64,000 nucleotides of DNA from JAZDEY01 sp043808325 [NCBI: Candidatus Eiseniibacteriota bacterium] (GTDB taxonomy: Bacteria; Arandabacterota; Arandabacteria; Arandabacterales). The translations under genes and the position numbers were made by a program. A model generated the notes under the pieces. That model saw only the letters and a list, made by a program, of their open reading frames with translations. It had not been told where the DNA came from and ran no database searches. The stretch is from the NCBI GenBank assembly GCA_043808325.1, contig JAZDEY010000064.1, positions 62,001-126,000 on the forward strand, in the 5' to 3' direction. Shown here piece by piece: positions 7,068 through 13,900 of this stretch (its first letter is position 1; every line of letters begins with the position of its first letter).

Positions 7068-8480
7068 TGTCTCGACCTCCAGCGGAGTGACGTAGATCGC
7101 CGGAGGATCAACCGGGCACTTCCATTCGCAAAGGCCGCAGCCGGTGCACTTGTCCGGCAGCACGCCGGGCTTGTCGATTGTAGCACCCTCGCCTATCACC
7201 AGACTGATCGCGCCGTAGGGACAGACTTCATCACAAAGATAGCAGGACCGCTCCTCTTTCCAGGCAACGCAAAGATCGCGTTCGATGACGGCCTTGCCCA
7301 GCTTGAGCTTCTTTTTTTCCTCGAGCGGCATATATCGGATCGCCTGCGTGTTGCAGACCTTGCCGCACAGGTTACATTCAGCCTCACACCCGCCAAGCCT
7401 GCCCACAAGAACCGGGGTCCACATTCCCTCAAACCCGACTTGGAGAAAAGCAGGCTGCAGCCCGCCCGTTAGGCAGGCCCCTATGCATGCCCCACATCTT
7501 GTGCAGGCAGCAAGGAAGCGATCTTCCGGCAGAGCACCCGGCGGCCTTATCGGCGGCCGACGGGGCGTCTTGGACAGTCCCCTACCTCCGGGGATCACGC
7601 CGACAGCCAGGCCCGCGGCAAGCGAGGCCACCACAGCGCGGCGGCCGAGGGACACCTTCTCCGCCTCGGCTGGCCCGGCACCGAAGGATATGGCCTTATG
7701 AGGGCAAACCGGCCGGCACCGCGCACAGAGGGTACATTCGCCCTGTCTCGTGGTCGCCGGATTCTCGCCTATCACCCCGAAGACGCATGCGCCCTTACAG
7801 ATGTCGGTCCCCTCACAACCGATTACCCGACGTCTCAGCCTCGCGGCCCTTGCCGGCAGCGACAGCAATGCACCAAGCGGACAGAAGTGCCGGCACCAGA
7901 AACGGCGGTTCACCACCTCCAGCAGGAGCAACACCCCAAAGAGAAGGGCGAAGAGCAGGCCGAGGTAGTAGAAGCGATCCTCAAGCAACGTCCCCAAAGC
8001 CGGAACCAAACCGCCCACGGCCTGGAGAATGCCGGAGACCGCCTTCCGTATCACAAATACTCCGCTGCGTTCGGCGATCGTTATCGGGTCGGCGAAGTGG
8101 ACCAGCGTGAAGCCGAAGGCGGCGGCAGCCAACGTCCCAAGAAGTATCAGGTACTTGAGATCCGCAAGCCGCTTGTGCCTGATAGGCTTCGAGCGCAACC
8201 GAAACAATCTGCTCCAGCAGTCAAGCATCGTGCCCAGAGGGCAGAAGTAGCCGCAGAAGGCGCGCCCTACGATCAGCGTTGAGGCCAGCACCGCCAGTGA
8301 AGGCGCAAGCGCCCATACGAACCGCCGAGACGCAAGCATGGCGATCACGGACGAGTAAGGATCGAGCCTCATGAAGAGATCGACAGGATAGAAGAAACCA
8401 CGTGGATAGGAATTCACAAAAACCAAGAAGATGAAGCCTGCGAGTGCCACCAGCTGTATGGTTATCCTCGCTCGCCTCAA
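7062..8480 (-). CDS. NapH/NosR-like membrane polyferredoxin with NapG-like C-terminal half
   Basis: A 472-residue protein with two fused halves. Residues 1-215 form a polytopic NapH/CcoG-like membrane domain with the paired cysteine motifs CGYFCPLG and CRHFCPLG. Residues 215-260 carry a 4Fe-4S motif (CTLCARCRPVCP). A second hydrophobic segment preceded by LGRRAVVASL, like the twin-arginine region of NapG/MauM proteins, leads into more ferredoxin motifs. These are CTRCGACIGAC, CNLCGKVC, CYLCDEVC and CTGCGLCEWKC. It probably moves electrons across or along the inner membrane; donor and acceptor are unknown because no reductase is adjacent. The start is TTG at 8478-8480 with GAGGG upstream. Confidence 0.85.
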   Translation of the reverse strand: MRRARITIQLVALAGFIFLVFVNSYPRGFFYPVDLFMRLDPYSSVIAMLASRRFVWALAPSLAVLASTLIVGRAFCGYFCPLGTMLDCWSRLFRLRSKPIRHKRLADLKYLILLGTLAAAAFGFTLVHFADPITIAERSGVFVIRKAVSGILQAVGGLVPALGTLLEDRFYYLGLLFALLFGVLLLLEVVNRRFWCRHFCPLGALLSLPARAARLRRRVIGCEGTDICKGACVFGVIGENPATTRQGECTLCARCRPVCPHKAISFGAGPAEAEKVSLGRRAVVASLAAGLAVGVIPGGRGLSKTPRRPPIRPPGALPEDRFLAACTRCGACIGACLTGGLQPAFLQVGFEGMWTPVLVGRLGGCEAECNLCGKVCNTQAIRYMPLEEKKKLKLGKAVIERDLCVAWKEERSCYLCDEVCPYGAISLVIGEGATIDKPGVLPDKCTGCGLCEWKCPVDPPAIYVTPLEVETS

Positions 8481-8538
8481 ATCGTCAGACCCTCATATCC
8501 TCTCACCTGAAGCATCCCTACGACACCGGCCGTCCGGC

Positions 8539-9159
8539 TTACGCTCCCTGAGCCTCATCGGTCGCACTGGGCGCCAGCAGCCCAATCACGACGTAAATCA
8601 GCAGCCCCACACCCCTTGAGAGTAATATGATGAGGGCGAAAACGAACCGCACGATATTGGGATCGATCTTGAAATACCGCCCCAGGCCGCCGCACACCCC
8701 AATAAGCATCTTGTCTTCAGCCGTTCGCTTGAGCCCCGGTATACCCTGAGAGGTCTCGCGCCAGTATACGAAGAGCAACAGCAGCCCACCACCGATCAAG
8801 GTCAGCGGCCAGAGCACTACCCACGCGAGATGCCACGCTCCCCAGAAACCGTATTCCAGGACTCCGGTCAATCTCAGGACGATCATTACACCCAGGCCCA
8901 GCAGCACCGCCCCGACCAGGAGCACGCCCGAGGCTTTCTTCGACAGAGGCTGTTCAACCACATCTTCGGATTCATGTCTTGGAAAGAGATACATCCCGAT
9001 TATATAGGCAATCACGCCGATCCCGCCCGCCAGTGCAAGGGCGACCCACGCGATCCTGACCCAGATCGCATCGATCCCGGTGAACACGGCAACCCCACCG
9101 CACACACCGTCGATCACCCTTCCCTGCCTCACCTTATGTATCTTCTTTATCTCACTCAT
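8539..9159 (-). CDS. Membrane protein with two PspC domains
   Basis: A 206-residue inner-membrane protein in which a PspC domain occurs twice. The first is at about residues 8-60 (GRVIDGVCGGVAVFTGIDAIWVRIAW) and the second at about 148-200 (DKMLIGVCGGLGRYFKIDPNIVRFVF). Hydrophobic spans lie between them. PspC proteins sense envelope stress in enterobacteria, partnering PspB; no psp genes are nearby. The ATG at 9157-9159 is preferred to a GTG at 9189, because the latter lies upstream of the predicted transcription start. It may be co-transcribed with the polyferredoxin gene 58 nt downstream. Confidence 0.82.
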   Translation of the reverse strand: MSEIKKIHKVRQGRVIDGVCGGVAVFTGIDAIWVRIAWVALALAGGIGVIAYIIGMYLFPRHESEDVVEQPLSKKASGVLLVGAVLLGLGVMIVLRLTGVLEYGFWGAWHLAWVVLWPLTLIGGGLLLLFVYWRETSQGIPGLKRTAEDKMLIGVCGGLGRYFKIDPNIVRFVFALIILLSRGVGLLIYVVIGLLAPSATDEAQGA

Positions 9160-9179
9160 AGTAGATACTCTCGGTTGTT

Positions 9180-9208
9180 TTTCTAACACCCCTGTGGGCC
9201 GATGTCAA
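9180..9208 (-). promoter_or_regulatory. Candidate promoter for the double-PspC gene
   Basis: On the minus strand, TTGACA (9208-9203), 17 nt, then TAGAAA (9185-9180). Initiation near 9173 gives a leader of about 14 nt before the ATG at 9159. The gap 9160-9394 shows no other recognisable gene or RNA. Confidence 0.45.
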
Positions 9209-9394
9209 GCTAAAGCCTAGAAGCAACTTGCCCCGTGGGGCTCTACCTTAACTTAATTCAATCGTGGTCCGGAGCGAGTGATCTTGGAGCGCCATGCGCC
9301 GGGCATTTGAAGGAATCAAGGCCTAGGGAGTGTGCCGCTCGAAGGGTTCGGGATGTGATGTCTGCGGCTCCTGCCAGCTTCCGAGCCCGATCCG

Positions 9395-10780
9395 CTACTC
9401 GCCGTGAATCTGCTTTCCAGCGGAGCCGGATGCGGCTTCCCAGACTATCTCCGACAGTGTCGGATGAGGATGTATGACACTGGCAACCTGGCCGACCGTC
9501 AGTCCCTGCTTGATTGCCAGCGAGACCTCGGCAGCCAGCTCCGAGGCGTGAGGTGCGAGTGCATGGAAGCCAAGGATCTTGCCCCGGGGTTCGTCCGAGA
9601 TAAGCTTGGCCAGGCCAAAGGTCTCCCCCATGGTGACCGCCCTACCTATCCGCCCCAACCTCAGTCTGTAGACGCGAGCCGGGATACCGCCGGCCGCGGC
9701 CTGCGCCTCCGTCATACCCACAGCCGCAAACTCCGGGTCGGTATAGACGCAGCGTGGAACAGATCCATAATCAATCTCAGAGGTTAGCCCGCATGCATTC
9801 TCGGCCGCTACAATGCCCTGGGCCATGGCGACGTGCGCGAGCATCATCTTCCCGGTCACGTCGCCGACGGCGTATATGCCGGGCACGTTGGTTCTCAGTC
9901 CGGCATCGCTGGTTATGCCTTTGCGTCCGAAGGCCACTCCGATCTTCTCGAGCCCGAGTTCTTCGGTGTTGGGCCTCCGCCCCACACCTATCAGCACCTT
10001 GTCCGCAGCCAGCACCGTGCCGCCCTCAAGCCTCACCTCGAGCCCCTGGCCGGACCTCTCCACGCCGGCAACCTTGGCGGATGTGTGGATTGCGATACCC
10101 TTCCGTTTGAGCGCCACCTCCAATCTCCGGGCAAGCTCGCCGTCCTCGGCAGGCAAGAGGTGATCGATCATCTCAACGATGCTGACGCTGGTCCCCAGTG
10201 CACTGTAGATCTCGGCCAACTCGCAGCCGACAGCCCCTCCACCTACGATCACCATGCTGCCCTGAGCCTCCCCGAGCTCCAGGGCATGATCGCTTGTGAT
10301 CACCGTCTTGCCGTCGATCTCGATACCGGGAAGCGTTATCCAGCTTGACCCGGTAGCTATAATGATCGATTTCGCGCGAACAATCTGTCGCGAACTCCCA
10401 GAGACGATCTCGGCGGAATTGGCGGCCACCAGGGTGGCTCTTCCTCGTATCACCAGGACCTTCTTGGCCGCGAGAAGATCCTCCACGCCTTTTCGCATCA
10501 GGCCCACGATCGCTCTTGAGCGCGCGGCCATCGCCTCCGGCACAGGCCTGATTCCGTCAACGGCCAGGCCGAATTCTTTCCCTCTTCGCACGGCTCTAAG
10601 GAGCCTTGTGCTCTCCAAGAGCGCCTTGGTCGGGATGCAACCCCGGTTGAGACAGGTGCCCCCTATCAGGTCTTCCTCTGCGAGCGCCACTACTCGTCCG
10701 AGGCCCGCTGCGCGAAGAGCCGCAACATACCCCCCGGGACCACCACCAATCACCAGCGTATCAAAGATCAGTTCACTCAA
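9395..10780 (-). CDS. lpdA: Dihydrolipoyl dehydrogenase
   Basis: A 461-residue flavoprotein that reoxidises dihydrolipoamide with NAD. The FAD motif GGGPGG is at 12-17, the redox disulfide C43-LNRG-C48 is present, the NAD motif MVIVGGGAVGCELAE lies near residue 173, and the C-terminal catalytic HPHPTLSE is intact. The start is TTG at 10778-10780, with AAGGAG 9 nt upstream; a longer frame to 10858 lacks a ribosome site. No 2-oxoacid dehydrogenase E1/E2 genes are in the window. The glycine cleavage genes at 42-47 kb and the lipoate ligase make it the probable L-protein, although it is not in their operon. Confidence 0.93.
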   Translation of the reverse strand: MSELIFDTLVIGGGPGGYVAALRAAGLGRVVALAEEDLIGGTCLNRGCIPTKALLESTRLLRAVRRGKEFGLAVDGIRPVPEAMAARSRAIVGLMRKGVEDLLAAKKVLVIRGRATLVAANSAEIVSGSSRQIVRAKSIIIATGSSWITLPGIEIDGKTVITSDHALELGEAQGSMVIVGGGAVGCELAEIYSALGTSVSIVEMIDHLLPAEDGELARRLEVALKRKGIAIHTSAKVAGVERSGQGLEVRLEGGTVLAADKVLIGVGRRPNTEELGLEKIGVAFGRKGITSDAGLRTNVPGIYAVGDVTGKMMLAHVAMAQGIVAAENACGLTSEIDYGSVPRCVYTDPEFAAVGMTEAQAAAGGIPARVYRLRLGRIGRAVTMGETFGLAKLISDEPRGKILGFHALAPHASELAAEVSLAIKQGLTVGQVASVIHPHPTLSEIVWEAASGSAGKQIHGE

Positions 10781-10864
10781 TCGGCCACACTCCTTGGAGG
10801 CTCGGCTCGATGCCGAACGAGATCCTGCGCCCGGTGTGTTCCGGGCGTAGACCGCCACACTGCA

Positions 10865-10894
10865 TATCTAACACAGTACCCGAGAGGTAGTCAA
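10865..10894 (-). promoter_or_regulatory. Candidate promoter for lpdA
   Basis: On the minus strand, TTGACT (10894-10889), 18 nt, then TAGATA (10870-10865). The -10 is weak. It lies just after the inverted repeat at 10925-10967, at the boundary between the envelope cluster and lpdA. Confidence 0.3.
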
Positions 10895-10924
10895 GGTATG
10901 CGGCGAACAGATAGGATGCCCGCT

Positions 10925-10967
10925 CCGGCCGATATGCCGGGCGGCATGATTTCAGGTGATCGGCCGG
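10925..10967 (-). terminator. Nested inverted repeat after the PorV-like gene, possible terminator
   Basis: CCGGCCGAT (10925-10933) pairs perfectly with ATCGGCCGG (10959-10967). Between them lies a second perfect hairpin, ATGCCG (10934-10939) with CGGCAT (10942-10947). It starts 4 nt beyond the stop codon of the gene ending at 10971. No T-tract follows on either strand, so it may be a Rho-assisted or RNA-stabilising structure rather than a classical terminator. Confidence 0.45.
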
Positions 10968-10970
10968 GTC

Positions 10971-11957
10971 TTAGAAAGACATGCAGAGTCCAAATCTGTG
11001 AACAGCCTTAAAGACACCGAAGCTGCTGTAGGCGTAGTCCACCGAGGCGGCCCCGAGCGACGTTTTCAATCTGAAACCGCAACCGGCCGAAAAATCCATC
11101 TCCTCGGCGTTGGTGATGTAACCGCATCTCAGGAAGACCATCTTGTCCCAGGAATACTCCGCCCCAAGGTGCACCCGCTCCGAGTAATCGTTGGGATGAG
11201 TCGCGTCAATGGCAGTGGTCAGCCTGCTGGTGGGCGACATCTCGAAATCGTACGCAAGCCCGACCCGGAAATTCAGTGGCAAATCGTATCCGCCGAAGGC
11301 CTTGGTCTGCTCGACGTAGGCGGTTCCTATGTAGTACCTGTCAAGGTAGTTGCCGTCGAAAGTCATATCAGGACCGAAGTTCGTGGTCGACATGGCCAGC
11401 CTCAAGGACCTGAACCCCGTGAAATAGACCGAGCCGAAATCGAATGCGACACCTCGCGAACGGTACTCGGCAATCGCCTCTTCGATGTACTTGAGCGAAC
11501 CGCCGACCATCAGCTTGTCGGTCCACCTCCGGGCGTACGATATGCCCAGAGCCAAATCCCTGGGACTGAAAGTGCCCACGACCACGTCGGCATCTTGCTC
11601 TCGCACCATCGGAATGTCGCCGTAGTCAACCGAGATCGCGCTGACTGCCACCGCCCCGTTGGCGCCATATGGGAATGCATAGACGCCGCCCAGAAACCTT
11701 ATGTCCGCAAGCCATTCGGCTTCGCTGATCAGGATCTGCTTTCTGTCAAGCGCAGCTAGGGCTGCAGGATTGGAAAAAACCGACGATGCATCTCCGGTGG
11801 TCGCGGTCGAGACCTCGCCCATGCCGGCACTTCTCACATCCATACCGACCTTCAGGAAAAGAGCACCCGCAGTTCCTACCCTGCTTATCATTGCCGAAGA
11901 GGGAGCGGCAAGAGCCGCCAGACATACTGCAACCAGTACGATTCTCAGGATTCTCAT
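10971..11957 (-). CDS. PorV/PorQ-family outer-membrane protein (copy 1)
   Basis: A 328-residue protein with signal peptide MRILRIVLVAVCLAALAAPSSA. The conserved block VGTAGALFLKVGMDVRSAGM and DASSVFSNPAALA are typical of the UPF0164/PorV family of outer-membrane beta-barrels. The rest is a series of alternating beta strands ending in FGLCMSF, with an aromatic final residue as in barrel proteins. PorV is the shuttle of type IX secretion in Bacteroidetes, but many FCB relatives occur without a proven T9SS. The ATG at 11955-11957 has GGGGG 8 nt upstream. It ends the trio with the secreted protein and TonB receptor, and is paralogous to the gene at 28656. Confidence 0.85.
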   Translation of the reverse strand: MRILRIVLVAVCLAALAAPSSAMISRVGTAGALFLKVGMDVRSAGMGEVSTATTGDASSVFSNPAALAALDRKQILISEAEWLADIRFLGGVYAFPYGANGAVAVSAISVDYGDIPMVREQDADVVVGTFSPRDLALGISYARRWTDKLMVGGSLKYIEEAIAEYRSRGVAFDFGSVYFTGFRSLRLAMSTTNFGPDMTFDGNYLDRYYIGTAYVEQTKAFGGYDLPLNFRVGLAYDFEMSPTSRLTTAIDATHPNDYSERVHLGAEYSWDKMVFLRCGYITNAEEMDFSAGCGFRLKTSLGAASVDYAYSSFGVFKAVHRFGLCMSF

Positions 11958-11986
11958 TTGCTTAACCCCCACTTATGGTTGGCGTC

Positions 11987-13885
11987 CTACCTATCACCTT
12001 TTATTATGGCAAACTTGCCGACTTTTTCCCCATAGCCCGAGCTGACTACCCGGTATAGGTATATCCCGCTCGCAATCGACTGATTATTGGATGTCAGCAT
12101 GTCCCAGCTCTCGCCGCCGGTCTCATTGCCGGCCGGGTCCGGTGTCTCATCGCCGGAGACATTATGATAGACGATGTTGACCATCTCCCCCGTGAGGGAA
12201 TAAAGGTATATGGTGCACTGCTTGGGCAGGTTCATGAACGACAGCCTTCCCTCATAATCCAGGCGCTCCCAGTCGCCGCTGCCTCGATAGGGGTTCGGGG
12301 CAACCAAGACACCATCCAGGGCGTGCTGGAGCTTGCTCTTCATGCATGCTTCCATACACGTCCGGAGGCAATCCTGGCAACCCTGGCACTCCGCGGCGCA
12401 CCCACCCTCGCAGTCGCCGGCGTAATCCGACGGCAGGGTCGCGGCATAGACGCCGTCAAGGGTCTTGGTGCTTGCGGCGCCCTTGGTGGATTCGTTGCCC
12501 TGCTGATCGTAGGCGGTCACCAGGTAGAAGGTCGGGAAGCCGATCTTCAGCGTATCCAAGCACGAATTCTCATAAGGCCGTGAGCCGAAATCCCTGATCA
12601 GGTCCCACGGACCGACGTTGGACACGTTGCTCTTGTAAACGCGGTAGCCTGCGAAGCTATCCTCTTCCTCGGATGGGCACTGCCAGCTCAAGGTCACCTC
12701 TTTGCCGTTGGTGAGCGGCTCCTGCATCGCAGGGGGCTCGGGAGCCTGGTCCTCAATCACGAGGCCTTTGGCAAAGAGATCCTTGACGCTCTCAACGTGT
12801 TCTACCAGCGAGCCCAGCGTCGCCTGGCTCGCACCCAGATTCGCTCGGCGCGACCAGTAGCTGGGGTCGTAGCCTTCACCGAATACGATTGCGAAGTAGA
12901 CCGTAGCTGAGTCGCCTGCCTGGACTTCATACGGCCCGACCGCGGTAAGCATCCTGTAGTCAAACGGCTGATCCGGAGGCGTCTGCTTTATCGTTCCCTG
13001 CGACATACGTTCATATGCCGCGTCATCACCGGTGACATCATTGTTCCAATCCCACCACGAGGAGGTTTCCCAGGATACGCTATTGGCGGGCGATTCGGTG
13101 ATCCGCCCACCGGGGGGAGGCGCCGACAACAGGACCTGGCCGACGTGCGCGGGTGACAGCAACTTGCTCTTGGGGTCGCTGGGGACCGCCGGGTCACCGT
13201 CGTCATCATACGTATATGCGACGCCACGCGACTCATCGTAGCCCACGAGATCGTCATAGTAGTAGTCTGCCAGCGTGTTGTTGCCGATGTCGCAGTCCAT
13301 GAGCCAGCCCCACCAGAAGTGCTTTATGGCCTTATTAAATTTGAGCCCGGCCTTGACCAGTACGAAGTCGTCGTAGCGCGGGTCGGTCCACATCATGTAA
13401 CGCAGCGTGACCACCATCCCCAAGTCTTTCGGGGAACGTGCCGTGTCGAAGGTGCTCTCGATATCTATCGAGCCATGTCCCGGCTGGGCGACCTTGAAGC
13501 CGCTGCATATCGAGTCGTACTTGAGAAAGTCGAGCTGGTCGAACGAACCCATCGCCGTCCATACGCCCCCATCCTCGGCTCCGTCGACGTAACCTCCCGC
13601 CCAGGGTGCGGCCTGAAAGATACTCTGATTCTGAGCGGAACCCGGGTAATATCCCGTGTAAAGCGCCAACCCCACGGTGTAGATTCCAGGGAACCACAGA
13701 TCCCCGATATCATAGCTGAAATTGGCGGAGACACAGGGGGAGAGCGGTGCAGGTTGCATTCGGCTGCCATCGGTGTTTCCGGGTCTGCCGAATCGATCTA
13801 CCACACCCTCGTCCCATGCCGCGGCACCGATCGACAGCACCAGCAGCATGGCAATCGCCAGACCAATCGTCCACGCGGATTTCAT
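11987..13885 (-). CDS. Secreted surface protein with FN3-like region, Cys knot insert and C-terminal sorting-like domain
   Basis: A 632-residue exported protein (signal peptide MKSAWTIGLAIAMLLVLSIGAAA). The body is beta-rich. Around residues 405-475 is a fibronectin-III-like region (VTLSWQCPSEEEDSFAGYRVYKS). A cysteine cluster at residues 492-514 follows. The last 110 residues (VAPNPYRGSG, FMNLPKQCTIYLYSLTGE, SIASGIYLYRV) resemble the FlgD-Ig/T9SS C-terminal domain family. The same C-terminal blocks occur in the protein at 29678. It sits between its TonB receptor and PorV-like gene, 29 nt from the latter. The natural inference is that PorV-like proteins and a type-IX-like apparatus export or anchor it. 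Its activity is unknown. Confidence 0.75.
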   Translation of the reverse strand: MKSAWTIGLAIAMLLVLSIGAAAWDEGVVDRFGRPGNTDGSRMQPAPLSPCVSANFSYDIGDLWFPGIYTVGLALYTGYYPGSAQNQSIFQAAPWAGGYVDGAEDGGVWTAMGSFDQLDFLKYDSICSGFKVAQPGHGSIDIESTFDTARSPKDLGMVVTLRYMMWTDPRYDDFVLVKAGLKFNKAIKHFWWGWLMDCDIGNNTLADYYYDDLVGYDESRGVAYTYDDDGDPAVPSDPKSKLLSPAHVGQVLLSAPPPGGRITESPANSVSWETSSWWDWNNDVTGDDAAYERMSQGTIKQTPPDQPFDYRMLTAVGPYEVQAGDSATVYFAIVFGEGYDPSYWSRRANLGASQATLGSLVEHVESVKDLFAKGLVIEDQAPEPPAMQEPLTNGKEVTLSWQCPSEEEDSFAGYRVYKSNVSNVGPWDLIRDFGSRPYENSCLDTLKIGFPTFYLVTAYDQQGNESTKGAASTKTLDGVYAATLPSDYAGDCEGGCAAECQGCQDCLRTCMEACMKSKLQHALDGVLVAPNPYRGSGDWERLDYEGRLSFMNLPKQCTIYLYSLTGEMVNIVYHNVSGDETPDPAGNETGGESWDMLTSNNQSIASGIYLYRVVSSGYGEKVGKFAIIKGDR

Positions 13886-13900
13886 CGCAACCCTCCGATT

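Noticed and set aside
9160-9394. Possible RNA or small gene in the gap between lpdA and the PspC gene
   Set aside because: Only a promoter and a short GCCCC/GGGGC palindrome are seen; no tRNA-like arms or coding signal.
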